A stretch of 64,000 bases of DNA. Origin: Pseudomonas sp. GL-B-19 (GTDB lineage: Bacteria; Pseudomonadota; Gammaproteobacteria; Pseudomonadales; Pseudomonadaceae). The stretch covers positions 1 through 64,000 of the forward strand of contig NZ_JAHBDK010000034.1 of NCBI RefSeq assembly GCF_019956415.1, read 5' to 3'. Made by a program: the position numbers and the translations under genes. The notes under the pieces are model-generated. The model made no database searches and was not told the origin of the DNA. It saw only the letters and a list, made by a program, of their open reading frames with translations. How positions within the stretch are numbered: position 1 is the first letter of the stretch; every line of letters starts with the position of its first letter. Below, piece by piece: positions 8,716-18,209 of this stretch.

Positions 8716-9630
8716 CTACAACTCAATACTCATGCCGTCAAACGCCACTTCGATCCCGCGCCGCTCCAGCAAGGCCCGCTCGGCCGAGTCTTCGTCGAGG
8801 ATCGGGTTGGTGTTGTTGATGTGGATCAGCACCTTGCGCTGGCGGGTAAAACCTTCCAGCACCTCAAGCATGCCGCCGGGGCCGCTTTGCGACAGATGCC
8901 CCATTTCACTGCCCAGGCTCTGGCCGACTTCGCAGACGCGCATTTCGTCGTCACGCCACAAGGTGCCGTCCAGCAGCAGGCAATCGGCACGCTGCATCCA
9001 GCCCAGCACTTCGTCATCGACTTGCCCCAGCCCCGGCGCGTAAAACAGTGATGCGCCGCTGCGCCGGTCTTCAATGAACAAGCCAATGGTGTCGCCCGGT
9101 TGCGGATTGCCGCGATTAGGCGAGTACGGTGGTGCGTTGCTCACCAGGGGAATCGCACGCCATCGCAAGTGCTGGCAGGCAGGAATGCTGAACGGCTGCC
9201 GATCCAGCCCGATCGGTTGCCACTGCAAGCCGCCGTTCCAGTGGCGCAACATGTTGAACAGCGGGAAGCCGCTGCTCAGGTCCTGGTGAACCCGTTCGGT
9301 GCACCAGACTGCGTGCGGACAGCCTTCGCGCAGACTCAGCAGGCCGGTGCAGTGATCGATCTGACTGTCCAGCAACACGACGCCAGCGATGGCGCTGTCA
9401 CGCAACCGGCGAGCCGGTTGCAACAGCGGAAAACTCGCGAGTTGCGCGCGAATATCCGGTGATGCATTGCACAGTACCCAATCCACTCCATTGTCGCTCA
9501 GGGCAATCGAGGACTGCGTGCGCGGTTGTGCTCGCAGGCTGGCATTGCGCATCCCGGCGCACTGGTAGCAGTTGCAATTCCACTGCGGGAAGCCGCCACC
9601 AGCGGCGGAACCGAGAACGCGAATGTGCAT
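8716..9630 (-). CDS. pqqB: PQQ biosynthesis hydroxylase PqqB
   Basis: 304 residues from ATG at 9630 (MHIRVLGSAAGGG), the standard PqqB start; the in-frame ATG at 9663 lies in the pqqA-pqqB hairpin region. PqqB is a metallo-beta-lactamase-fold iron enzyme that hydroxylates the cross-linked PqqA-derived Tyr. Visible: GSAAGGGFPQWNCNCYQC at residues 8-25 with the CxCxxC zinc site, LLDSQIDHCTGLLSLREG in the metal site, and a C-terminal HINNTNPIL. It lies between pqqA and pqqC. Confidence 0.96.
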   Translation of the reverse strand: MHIRVLGSAAGGGFPQWNCNCYQCAGMRNASLRAQPRTQSSIALSDNGVDWVLCNASPDIRAQLASFPLLQPARRLRDSAIAGVVLLDSQIDHCTGLLSLREGCPHAVWCTERVHQDLSSGFPLFNMLRHWNGGLQWQPIGLDRQPFSIPACQHLRWRAIPLVSNAPPYSPNRGNPQPGDTIGLFIEDRRSGASLFYAPGLGQVDDEVLGWMQRADCLLLDGTLWRDDEMRVCEVGQSLGSEMGHLSQSGPGGMLEVLEGFTRQRKVLIHINNTNPILDEDSAERALLERRGIEVAFDGMSIEL

Positions 9631-9651
9631 GAATGAGGCTCCAAAGGCAGG

Positions 9652-9677
9652 CCCGGCCAACACATCGGCTGGCCGGG
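9652..9677 (-). terminator. Hairpin between pqqA and pqqB (possible partial terminator or processing site)
   Basis: CCCGGCCA at 9652-9659 is the exact reverse complement of TGGCCGGG at 9670-9677, giving an 8-bp GC-only-but-one stem with a 10-base loop just after the pqqA stop. There is no U-tract, so it is not a classical terminator. Such a hairpin after pqqA fits the need for much more peptide substrate than enzymes; that role is inference. Confidence 0.6.
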
Positions 9678-9684
9678 TGAACCA

Positions 9685-9756
9685 TCAACGGTTGGCGAAA
9701 TACATCGTCACTTCGAAGCCAATGCGCAGATCGGTAAACGCGGGTTTAGTCCACAT
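9685..9756 (-). CDS. pqqA: PQQ precursor peptide PqqA
   Basis: A 23-residue peptide that starts MWTKPAFTDLRIG and ends TMYFANR. It is the ribosomally made substrate of PQQ synthesis: E15 and Y19 (the E-x-x-x-Y pattern) become the PQQ skeleton after cross-linking by PqqE/PqqD and proteolysis. Start ATG at 9756 follows GAAGAGGATTGACCC, with the AGAGGA block 7 bases upstream; stop TGA at 9685-9687. It is the first gene of pqqABCDE and stands downstream of a candidate island operator at 9828-9847. Its size makes it easy to miss in automated calling. Confidence 0.97.
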   Translation of the reverse strand: MWTKPAFTDLRIGFEVTMYFANR

Positions 9757-9827
9757 GGGTCAATCCTCTTCTTGTGCCGGGCGATTCCGGTAAAGCCATT
9801 AATGCACGGGGCGTCGAACGCCCGAAT

Positions 9828-9847
9828 GCTACTTTCGAAGGAGCAGT
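9828..9847 (-). promoter_or_regulatory. Candidate PedR1/AgmR-type operator upstream of pqqA (weakest of the set)
   Basis: TGCTACTTTCGAAGGAGCAG lies 72 bp upstream of the pqqA start. It is quasi-palindromic (CTACTTTC facing GAAGGAG) and resembles the boxes at 11555, 13585, 16793, 16894, 20818 and 26125. The match is the poorest of the group. Confidence 0.4.
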
Positions 9848-9891
9848 GGGGGTGATTTGGTAGGGGGTATGCGCGGTGTCAGATACAGCCA

Positions 9892-9954
9892 TTCGCTGGC
9901 AAGCCAGCTCCTACAGGTATTACGCAAACCTGTAGGAGCTGGCTTGCCAGCGAA
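9892..9954. repeat. REP pair (CTGGCTTGCCAGC type)
   Basis: TTCGCTGGCAAGCCAGCTCC from 9892 faces TGTAGGAGCTGGCTTGCCAG from 9931, a compact inverted pair in the gap between exaC and the pqqA promoter region. This is the second short REP type of the window (TGTAGGAGCTGGCTTGCCAG) and can fold into one hairpin. Confidence 0.88.
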
Positions 9955-9979
9955 GGCCGTTACCCGATTTCGAGTCGAA

Positions 9980-11500
<1,521 letters not shown>

Positions 11501-11554
11501 GGTGGGCCTCTGTCTGGGTCGATGCCTGTCGTGGCGACAGGCGATGAATCGATA

Positions 11555-11570
11555 CGTTATTTGGTAGTAG
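11555..11570 (-). promoter_or_regulatory. Candidate island operator upstream of exaC
   Basis: CGTTATTTGGTAGTAG, 55 bp before the exaC start, matches the TTGGTAG half of the boxes at 16793 and 16894; the left half is degenerate. Proposed target of the LuxR-type regulator PedR1/AgmR by shared occurrence only. Confidence 0.45.
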
Positions 11571-11588
11571 GTTTCACACAAGTCCCCT

Positions 11589-11678
11589 TGTGGGAGCGAG
11601 CCTGCTCGCGATGAGGCCAGCACATTCACCAAAGGTGTTGGCTGTCAGAACGCTATCGCGAGCAGGCTCGCTCCCACA
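11589..11678. repeat. REP pair (GAGCGAGCC type), exaC-pedH gap
   Basis: TGTGGGAGCGAGCCTGCTCG at 11589 and the inverse copy ending GCTCGCTCCCACA at 11678, with a spacer of about 40 bp. It lies between the pedH 3' end and the exaC promoter, separating two transcription units. Confidence 0.88.
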
Positions 11679-11702
11679 GGGGGTAATGCGGTGGACTTGG
11701 GG

Positions 11703-13478
11703 TCAGTGCTTGGCCACCAGGTCTTTCGGCAGCTTGAAGGTCCAGAGCATGCCGCCCTGGTTGAAGTCCTTCACGCGCTTGGCCACTTCCCCGCCCCACA
11801 ACGGTACGGCGCCGCCCCAGCCGGAGAGGACCGACACGTATTGTTCGCCGTCCATTTCCCAGGTCACGGGTGAGCCGAGTACGCCGGAACCGGTCTGGAA
11901 TTCCCAGACTTTCTCGCCGGTCTTGGCGTTGAACGCCTGGAGGAAGCCTTCCGGCGTGCCGGTGAACACCAGATTGCCCTTGGTGGTCAGCACCCCGCCC
12001 CACAGCGGCGCGTAGTTCTTGTGGCGCCAGACTTCCTTGCCGGTTTTCGGGTCAATGGCGCGCAACACGCCGATGTAGTCTTCATTCAACGGTTTGATGG
12101 TGAAACCGGCGCCGAGGAATGCCGCGCCTTTTTTGTAGGCGATGCCTTCGTTCCAGATGTCCATGCCCCACTCGTTGGACGGCACGTAAAACAGCCCGGT
12201 GTCGCGGTTGTAGGCCATCGGCATCCAGTTTTTCGCGCCAAGGAATGCAGGCGCTACGAATACCGAACTGCCCTTGGGCTCAGTGCCCGGGGCGCCGGGG
12301 CGACTGGCTTCGTTGTAGATCGGCCGGCCGTCTTTATCCAGGCCGCTGGCCCAGGTGATCTTGTCCACAAACGGGAAACCGCGAATGAACTTGCCGTTGG
12401 TACGGTCCAGCACATAGAAGAAACCGTTGCGGTCCGCCGTGGCCGCCGCTTTGATTTCCTTGCCGCCCTCGGTGTAGTTGAACGAGACCAACTCGTTGAC
12501 GCCGTCATAGTCCCAACCGTCGTGGGGCGTGCTCTGGAAGTGCCATTTGATGGTGCCGTCGTCCGGGTTGAGCGCCAGGCGCGACGACGAGTAGAGGTTA
12601 TCGCCAGGACGCAAATGCGAGTTCCACGGCGCCGGGTTGCCTGTGCCGAACAGCAGCAGATTGGTTTCCGGGTCGTAGTAACCGCCGAGCCAGGGCGCGG
12701 CGCCGCCGGTCTTCCACAGATCACCCGGCCAGGTCTTGCCTGCTTCACCACCGGAGATGCCGTTCTCGATGGCCTTGCCGTCCTTGTAGACGTAGCCCAT
12801 GTGACCTTCGACGGTCGGGCGGACCCACAACAGCTCGCCATTTTTCGGGTCGTACGCCGAGATCTTGCCCACCACACCGAATTCGCCACCGGCCACGCCG
12901 GTAATCAGTTTGCCATTGATCACCAACGGCGCAGCGCTGATGGAATAGCCTTCCTTGTGGTCGGCCACCTGCTTGCTCCACACCACTTTGCCGGTGTCTT
13001 TGTTCAGGGCCACCAGCTTGGCGTCAAGGGTGCCAAAGATCACCAGGTCGCCATACAGCGCCACGCCACGGTTGATCACGTCGCAGCACGGACGGATGTC
13101 ATCCGGCAGGCGCGCATCGTATTGCCAGAGTTTCTTGCCGGTGCGCGCATCCACCGCGAACACCCGTGAGTAGGAACCGGTCATATACATCACGCCGTCC
13201 TTGACCATCGGCTGTGCTTGCTGGCCTCGCTGTTTTTCGCCGCCGAAAGAGAATGCCCAGGCTGGCCGCAGCTCCTTCACGTTGTCGACGTTGAGAATAT
13301 CCAGCGGGCTGTAGCGCTGCCCCTGGACGCCGAGGCCGTTGGTGACGACTTGCTCCGGGTTTTTCGGGTCCTGGAGAATGTCCTGGTCGGAGACGGCGGC
13401 CAATGCCTGGCCGGACAACAGCATGGCACTGAGCAGCAGGCTCAAGACGAAGGGCTGGCGACGTGCGGGTTGAGTCAT
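11703..13478 (-). CDS. pedH: PQQ-dependent alcohol dehydrogenase, lanthanide type (PedH-like)
   Basis: 591 residues with a signal peptide (residues 1-28, cut after LSGQALA-A). This periplasmic eight-bladed quinoprotein oxidises primary alcohols such as ethanol, butanol or 2-phenylethanol and passes electrons to cytochrome c550. The vicinal disulfide is C131-C132; metal ligands are E199 (GGEFGVVG) and N281 (GNPAPWN); the catalytic base is D323 in GWDYDG. The extra D325, two residues on, is the established signature of lanthanide-dependent enzymes (XoxF, PedH); calcium enzymes such as MxaF carry Ala there. A candidate operator lies 107 bp upstream. Rare-earth dependence is inferred from that residue; calcium-type PedE is not in this window. 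Confidence 0.93.
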   Translation of the reverse strand: MTQPARRQPFVLSLLLSAMLLSGQALAAVSDQDILQDPKNPEQVVTNGLGVQGQRYSPLDILNVDNVKELRPAWAFSFGGEKQRGQQAQPMVKDGVMYMTGSYSRVFAVDARTGKKLWQYDARLPDDIRPCCDVINRGVALYGDLVIFGTLDAKLVALNKDTGKVVWSKQVADHKEGYSISAAPLVINGKLITGVAGGEFGVVGKISAYDPKNGELLWVRPTVEGHMGYVYKDGKAIENGISGGEAGKTWPGDLWKTGGAAPWLGGYYDPETNLLLFGTGNPAPWNSHLRPGDNLYSSSRLALNPDDGTIKWHFQSTPHDGWDYDGVNELVSFNYTEGGKEIKAAATADRNGFFYVLDRTNGKFIRGFPFVDKITWASGLDKDGRPIYNEASRPGAPGTEPKGSSVFVAPAFLGAKNWMPMAYNRDTGLFYVPSNEWGMDIWNEGIAYKKGAAFLGAGFTIKPLNEDYIGVLRAIDPKTGKEVWRHKNYAPLWGGVLTTKGNLVFTGTPEGFLQAFNAKTGEKVWEFQTGSGVLGSPVTWEMDGEQYVSVLSGWGGAVPLWGGEVAKRVKDFNQGGMLWTFKLPKDLVAKH

Positions 13479-13584
13479 GACGGCTACCTCTGCGGTTTTT
13501 TGTTATTCGCGGGAGAGTTTCCCGGTGTAGTGCAGATTCTTGGGCGCCGCCGCCCCGACAACAATTACCCGCAATATGGAGATT

Positions 13585-13601
13585 CCTAATCCCTTAGTAG
13601 C
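13585..13601 (-). promoter_or_regulatory. Candidate island operator upstream of pedH
   Basis: CCTAATCCCTTAGTAGC, 107 bp before the pedH start in the 143-bp gap to the next gene. Half-sites CTAATCC and TTAGTAG form an imperfect dyad shared with the other ped promoters. Regulator assignment (PedR1/AgmR) is inference. Confidence 0.5.
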
Positions 13602-13621
13602 GGGTCGAATGAGTTCAAGCG

Positions 13622-14560
13622 TCACTTGGCCGCGCCGGAATCCACCCGGCTCATCTGCAAACGCTCGTAACGCGGGTACAAATGACTGACGCTGCGGATC
13701 AATTCATAACGGCTCAGATTGATCCCGGCGAAACGTTCAGGGATGGGACTACGGATCATCTCGGCCATGTCGCTGCCGCTGGCCGCGCCGTCTTGCAGCA
13801 GCTGGTCGAGCCAGGTCAGGTAATCGCGCATTTGCTCGAAGGGTTTTGGGTCGCTGGCCACCGGACCGTGGCCAGGCACGATCAGCGTCCAGGGCAAGCC
13901 CTGCAGGGTGGCGATATCCGCCAGCCACACCGCCAGTCCGGGACTGTTCGGAGTGGTCAGGGCCCGTTGATAAAACACCAGATCCCCGGCAAACAGCACG
14001 CCGGTTTGCTGGTCGAGAATATCCAGATCCGCTCCCGTATGCCCACCCAGGCCCAGCAAGCGTAAATCGTGATTCCCAAAACTGAGTACGCCTGGCGTCA
14101 CGACCTGATTGGGCAACACCACTTCGGTGCCACGCATCCAGTCACCCACCATTCGATACATATTCTCGGCCATCGCATCACCTTGTTGATGCAACAGCTC
14201 GGTGGTACCCGCCAGTGCGCCGATGGGCACATCAGCAAACGCCTGATTGCCCAGCACATGGTCCGGGTGGTGGTGGGTCAGGAACACCTGAATCACCGGT
14301 TTATCCGTGATCGCGGCAATCGTCTTGCGCATGGCCTCGCCGTAACGCTTCGACGGCCCGGTGTCGATGACCACCACGCCGCGCTCGGTGACGATGAACG
14401 CGGTGTTGACGATATTGCCGCCGTTGACCTTGGCGAAATTATCCGTGCTGCCTTCCAGCAGCCAGGTGTCTTCGGCGATCTGCCGGGGCTTGAGCGAATA
14501 CTCAAGGTCGGCCATGGCCGGCAGGCTGACGCTCAACATAATCAGCAGTATCCAGCGCAT
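13622..14560 (-). CDS. Quinoprotein relay system zinc metallohydrolase (MBL fold)
   Basis: 312 residues from ATG at 14560, with a signal peptide (MRWILLIMLSVSLPAMA). The metallo-beta-lactamase signature HHHPDH is at residues 96-101, followed by HTGAD and GDLVFYQRAL. It belongs to the periplasmic metallohydrolases repeatedly found with PQQ alcohol dehydrogenase clusters and related to sulfur-oxidation SoxH-like proteins; the substrate is unknown. Its partner, a SoxYZ-like carrier, is encoded 16 bp upstream on the same strand, so the two probably act together in the periplasm, perhaps on a thiol-bound intermediate. That role is inference. Confidence 0.88.
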   Translation of the reverse strand: MRWILLIMLSVSLPAMADLEYSLKPRQIAEDTWLLEGSTDNFAKVNGGNIVNTAFIVTERGVVVIDTGPSKRYGEAMRKTIAAITDKPVIQVFLTHHHPDHVLGNQAFADVPIGALAGTTELLHQQGDAMAENMYRMVGDWMRGTEVVLPNQVVTPGVLSFGNHDLRLLGLGGHTGADLDILDQQTGVLFAGDLVFYQRALTTPNSPGLAVWLADIATLQGLPWTLIVPGHGPVASDPKPFEQMRDYLTWLDQLLQDGAASGSDMAEMIRSPIPERFAGINLSRYELIRSVSHLYPRYERLQMSRVDSGAAK

Positions 14561-14576
14561 GACACGCTCCTTTGGG

Positions 14577-15341
14577 TCAGGGGATTGCCGCATCAAATTC
14601 ATTGCCGCTGTTGTCCCGAATGAACAGACGCGTCTGCCCTGCCCCTTCAATGTCAAAGGCCAGGTTGGGGTTTTCGCTGACGGCGGGAAACAGCTCCAGT
14701 TGCGCCAACAGCTGATCGTTCAGATCCCTCAGTTCTGCATGGTTGATGAAGAACTCCGGGATGCCGCTGACCATGCCGTTGTCCATCGGGTGCGCCACCT
14801 GCACGCGCAATCGGCTGAACTCACTGCGTGGATAGCGACCGCCCAATACTTCGCCGATGTGCTCCTCCCAACCGGGCTGGGTGCGCACGACGCTCGGTGC
14901 GGTGCAGCCGCCACCTGCGGCATCAATCAAGGTCGAACCGACATGCCACACCCCGTCGCGGGTCAAGACTGCCGCGCGCAAGGGTGTGGCCTGTTCGATA
15001 CGGATACGAATCGACAGCCACGGCAATACCCGGTCCAGCGGCTGGAAATCGACGATCCTCGGCAACGGATTGAGCTCAGCCCAGGCGAGGATTTTCACCA
15101 CCTCGCCCTTGAACGCCCGCGCATCAATTTCCAATGGCACCTGCCGGGCATCTTCGGCAAACGGCGGCGCCAGCAGCTTGACCCGATCATCGAAGACAAA
15201 GGGTGTGTCGCCGAGCATTTGCTTGTGATAGAACGCCCACATCACCGATGGCACCGGGTCTTTGCCCGGATCGATGTCCGCAGCGTGCGCGGCCAAGGGT
15301 AACCAACAGGCCAACAGACACGTCATTCGCCAGCTCATCAC
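14577..15341 (-). CDS. Quinoprotein dehydrogenase-associated SoxYZ-like carrier protein
   Basis: 254 residues with a signal peptide (MTCLLACWLPLAAHA). It looks like SoxY fused to SoxZ: the SoxY-type swinging-arm motif GGGC is at residues 143-146, so C146 could carry a covalent substrate, and the C-terminal part (about 160-254) resembles SoxZ with HPMDNGM. Unlike SoxY, the GGxC is internal rather than C-terminal, as in the fused family linked to PQQ clusters. It is cotranscribed with the metallohydrolase (16 bp apart) and the periplasmic binding protein (6 bp apart). No sulfur-oxidation genes are nearby, so a role in thiosulfate oxidation is unlikely. Confidence 0.87.
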   Translation of the reverse strand: MMSWRMTCLLACWLPLAAHAADIDPGKDPVPSVMWAFYHKQMLGDTPFVFDDRVKLLAPPFAEDARQVPLEIDARAFKGEVVKILAWAELNPLPRIVDFQPLDRVLPWLSIRIRIEQATPLRAAVLTRDGVWHVGSTLIDAAGGGCTAPSVVRTQPGWEEHIGEVLGGRYPRSEFSRLRVQVAHPMDNGMVSGIPEFFINHAELRDLNDQLLAQLELFPAVSENPNLAFDIEGAGQTRLFIRDNSGNEFDAAIP

Positions 15342-15347
15342 CCGCTC

Positions 15348-16223
15348 CTATTGATACATCTCCGGCACGTCATACCGCAGGCCGTAATGGCCGTAGATTT
15401 CCTTCACCGAACCCTCACGGATCAGGCCTTCCAGTGCCTCTTCCACGGCATAGGCCAGTTGCCGATTGCTTTCGTGCACGGCCATGCCGATTTCCCAGAG
15501 CTGCTTGCCCATGTTCGGGTAGGCGTTTTGCGCCAGTGCCACTTGCGGGTCGTCCGCCTCATGCACCTGCCAGTCAATTTCGCCACGCATGGCCATGACT
15601 GCGTCGACCTCACCGGCCTTCATCGCGGCAAACGCCTGGGGCACGCCCGGATAGTGGTGGGTCTTGCCGGCGAGCATGCCGTTGAACACCGAAGTCAGGT
15701 AGAACGACGGCACGCTGTCGACCTCGACGCCAATCGGATGATGCTCGAACACGGCCACGCTGCCGACCTTGTCCAGCCGGCGCTGATCGTATGCCACCTG
15801 CCATTGTTCGGTCTGGTAGGGGCCGAACATCACCACATGACCGTTTTCCATTTCGCCGAATTCGTTGCGCTTCTGGGCGTAGTCACGGTCATAGGGCACT
15901 CGCATCATCAGGTCGGCCAGTTGCTGGTTATGCAACGCACTGGCGCGCCAGATGTAATCGCGCAGATCGTCATCGAGTTTTTCTCCGGCGGGCGCCCAGA
16001 TCAGTGTCAGGCGTACACCCAGGGCCTTGGCCAAGGCCTCGGCGAGTTCGACATCCACGCCTCGGGGCTGGCCGGCCTGTTCGAAACTGTAGGGGGCGAA
16101 GTCCTTGTACACCGCCACTTTCAGCTCCCCGGCGGCGATCATTTCGTCATAGTTGCGAACCTGCGCCTGCACCGTCTGGCAGCACAGCCACACAGCACTG
16201 ATCAACACCGCGAGCAGACGCAT
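15348..16223 (-). CDS. pedG: Quinoprotein-associated periplasmic substrate-binding protein (PedG/XoxJ-like)
   Basis: 291 residues with a signal peptide (MRLLAVLISAVWLCCQTVQA). Type II periplasmic binding fold of the extracellular solute-binding family 3, in the subgroup always found beside quinoprotein dehydrogenases (PedG, MxaJ, XoxJ). Visible: ELKVAVYKDFAPYSF at the N-lobe, RGVDVELAEALAKALG, and a C-lobe around VDAVMAMRGEIDW. No ABC permease accompanies it, and members are thought to assist maturation or activation of the dehydrogenase rather than import. It lies 4 bp downstream of pedF and 6 bp upstream of the SoxYZ-like gene. Confidence 0.87.
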   Translation of the reverse strand: MRLLAVLISAVWLCCQTVQAQVRNYDEMIAAGELKVAVYKDFAPYSFEQAGQPRGVDVELAEALAKALGVRLTLIWAPAGEKLDDDLRDYIWRASALHNQQLADLMMRVPYDRDYAQKRNEFGEMENGHVVMFGPYQTEQWQVAYDQRRLDKVGSVAVFEHHPIGVEVDSVPSFYLTSVFNGMLAGKTHHYPGVPQAFAAMKAGEVDAVMAMRGEIDWQVHEADDPQVALAQNAYPNMGKQLWEIGMAVHESNRQLAYAVEEALEGLIREGSVKEIYGHYGLRYDVPEMYQ

Positions 16224-16227
16224 GGGA

Positions 16228-16689
16228 TCACTCCTCGACGTGAACGCTGTCCAGGTAAGTGCGCACCGCCCACAACGCTTCCTGACTCAAGTAGTCGGCC
16301 ATTTTTGGCATGTAGACCCGACCGTCACGCACCGCGCCATGACGCACGCGTTCGACGAACCACTCGTCTCCTGTCTCACCGACATCGAGCATGCGCAGGT
16401 CGGGGGCGATCCCACCGGACTTGGCTTCCAGGCCATGACAGGCCGCACAGTTCTGGTTGTAGGCCGACGAGCCGATTTCCAGAGCCTTATCGTGCTCCGG
16501 GGAGGTGCGGTAGGGGTTGGCAGCCGCCCATCCATCAGCGTCGACCGGCACACCGGCGTCCTTGATCGGGGTCAGGCCATTGGTTTCCACGGCTTGAGGT
16601 ACCACGTTGCCGTGAGCCCACACGGAACCTGCACTGATAAAGCCGGCCAGCAGCCCGGTCATGAGCAAAGCGTTGCGTATTGTTGTCAT
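16228..16689 (-). CDS. pedF: Cytochrome c550 (PedF/ExaB), electron acceptor of the alcohol dehydrogenase
   Basis: 153 residues with a signal peptide ending at SVWA-H. One c-type haem site, CAACH at residues 81-85; a candidate axial Met lies in VYMPKMADY (M127 or M130). It accepts electrons from the periplasmic quinoprotein dehydrogenase and passes them towards the terminal oxidase. It is the first gene of the minus-strand operon pedF, pedG-like, SoxYZ-like, metallohydrolase; the divergent gap to pedA1 carries two candidate operators. Confidence 0.93.
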   Translation of the reverse strand: MTTIRNALLMTGLLAGFISAGSVWAHGNVVPQAVETNGLTPIKDAGVPVDADGWAAANPYRTSPEHDKALEIGSSAYNQNCAACHGLEAKSGGIAPDLRMLDVGETGDEWFVERVRHGAVRDGRVYMPKMADYLSQEALWAVRTYLDSVHVEE

Positions 16690-16792
16690 TGTTATGCCCT
16701 CAGGATTGCACGCAAAACCTCTTGGCAGAGGCTATGGCACCCATCTTAGAAACGGCATCGCAATCACCCCATGCTGCTTTGGTGGTCGCCTT

Positions 16793-16811
16793 CTAGTCCC
16801 TTGGTAGTAAG
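16793..16811. promoter_or_regulatory. Candidate island operator in the pedF-pedA1 divergent region (pedF proximal)
   Basis: CTAGTCCCTTGGTAGTAAG stands 104 bp upstream of pedF and about 175 bp upstream of pedA1. It has half-sites CTAGTCC and TTGGTAG like the box before pedH. I see no gene in 16690-16984; the gap appears to be a two-way promoter region. Confidence 0.55.
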
Positions 16812-16893
16812 GCGATAGAGGGACACCGCAAGTTCTCCTCCACGGCGATAACCGTTGAAGCCCAGGCTAAAACCGCGCCGGTTCACACGAGTT

Positions 16894-16909
16894 ACTACCT
16901 TGGTACTGG
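16894..16909. promoter_or_regulatory. Candidate island operator in the pedF-pedA1 divergent region (pedA1 proximal)
   Basis: ACTACCTTGGTACTGG lies 75 bp upstream of the pedA1 start and is nearly identical in layout to TACTACTTTAGTACTGG at 20819, before the rhodanese gene. It could serve pedA1-A2-B-C while the box at 16793 serves pedF. Confidence 0.55.
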
Positions 16910-16984
16910 CTCACCGGTACTTTCTGCATATTTCTTCTGCTCCACAGGCTTCCTATGCTGGCGCTACCTGTAATGGAGCGTCCT

Positions 16985-18169
16985 ATGCGCCTGCTAGCCC
17001 CTTACGTCTTGCTGTACCTGCTGGCGATTGCCTGCGCCGCCGGTCTGGCCACCCAAAGCCAGGCTGCAGATGCGCCGCTAGAGGTGCGGATCGGCTACCT
17101 GGGTTATCGCCCCGATCCGGGACCGATACTGTCCAATGTCATACCCGAACCGACCGATGCCGGGATGCGTGGCGCCGAATTGGCGATCACCGACAGCAAC
17201 AGCACCGGGCGTTTTCTCAACCACAGTTACACCCTGGTCAGCGCCAACGTCGACAGTCCTGAAGCGTTGCTCGACGCGGCCAAAACCCAACACGCAAAGG
17301 GGCTGCGTCTGTTTGTGGTGAACGCACCGGCCGACAGTTTGCGCCAGCTCAGCGCCGCCTTGCCCGACAGCCTGCTGTTCAACGCTGGCAGCCCCGATGA
17401 TCGCTTGCGCACCACCGACTGCCTGCCGAACGTGCTGCACAGCCTGCCGAGTCGGGCGATGCTCGCCGATGCACTGGCGCAATTTCTGGTGGTCCGCAAA
17501 TGGCAACGCGCGCTGCTGATCGTCGGCCCGACCGCAGACGATCAAGCCTACGCCGCCGCCCTGCGCCGATCGGCAAAGCGATTCGGGCTGCAACTGGTGG
17601 CGGAGAAAGCCTGGAGTTTTGATAACGATCAACGTCGCAGTGCCCAGGCGGACATGCCGCTGTTCACCCAGACCGCCGAATATGACGTGGTGCTGGTGGC
17701 CGATGAACGCGGCGACTTCGGTGAATACGTGCCCTACCAGACCTGGTACCCGCGCCCCGTCGCCGGCACGCAAGGGCTGACCCCGGTGGGTTGGCATAAA
17801 ACCGTGGAAACCTACGGCGCCGCGCAGTTGCAAAAGCGTTTTGAAGCCCTGACCGGCCGCTGGATGAACGACCGCGACTTCGCTGCATGGATGGCCGTAC
17901 GCAGCATCGCCAGCGCCGTGAGCAAACTGCGCCAGACCGAGCCGATGGCGATCCGTCAGCTGGAAATCAGTGATCAATTGCCACTGGACGGTTTCAAGGG
18001 CCGCAAGCTCAGTTATCGCCCGTGGAACGGCCAGTTGCGCCAACCCATTCCCATCGTCCAGCCCCGCGCACTGGTCAGCACCTCGCCGCAAGAGGGCTTT
18101 CTGCACCCCTTCAACGAAATGGACAGCCTGGGTTACGACAAACCCGAGGTCAGCTGCCGCTTTCCCTGA
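16985..18169 (+). CDS. pedA1: ABC transporter substrate-binding protein, PQQ-catabolism associated (PedA1)
   Basis: 394 residues from ATG at 16985 (MRLLAPYVLL), chosen because it begins a clean signal peptide ending near SQAADA; an ATG ten codons earlier is also in frame. It is a type I periplasmic binding protein of the branched-chain amino-acid receptor superfamily, in the group found only in PQQ alcohol-oxidation clusters. Its ligand is unknown. Together with pedA2, pedB and pedC it forms an ABC system that work on Pseudomonas putida linked to 2-phenylethanol metabolism, probably as efflux rather than uptake, because the permease is of ABC-2 type. It leads the operon, 40 bp before pedA2. 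Confidence 0.88.
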   Translation: MRLLAPYVLLYLLAIACAAGLATQSQAADAPLEVRIGYLGYRPDPGPILSNVIPEPTDAGMRGAELAITDSNSTGRFLNHSYTLVSANVDSPEALLDAAKTQHAKGLRLFVVNAPADSLRQLSAALPDSLLFNAGSPDDRLRTTDCLPNVLHSLPSRAMLADALAQFLVVRKWQRALLIVGPTADDQAYAAALRRSAKRFGLQLVAEKAWSFDNDQRRSAQADMPLFTQTAEYDVVLVADERGDFGEYVPYQTWYPRPVAGTQGLTPVGWHKTVETYGAAQLQKRFEALTGRWMNDRDFAAWMAVRSIASAVSKLRQTEPMAIRQLEISDQLPLDGFKGRKLSYRPWNGQLRQPIPIVQPRALVSTSPQEGFLHPFNEMDSLGYDKPEVSCRFP

Positions 18170-18209
18170 TCCAACTTTCCACAAGAACTACAACAAAAAG
18201 GAATCCGCC

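Noticed and set aside
12021..13169. A 382-codon plus-strand frame opposite pedH
   Set aside because: Antisense to a full-length quinoprotein gene with all active-site residues; no start context or domain.
14577..15341. Thiosulfate oxidation by a Sox system
   Set aside because: The SoxYZ-like protein is of the fused type linked to PQQ dehydrogenases, with an internal GGGC; soxA, soxB, soxX and soxC homologues are absent.
16690..16984. Search for a pentapeptide-repeat gene or a pedS2/pedR2 pair in the pedF-pedA1 gap
   Set aside because: The gap is only 295 bp with frequent stops in all frames; only promoter-like boxes are seen.
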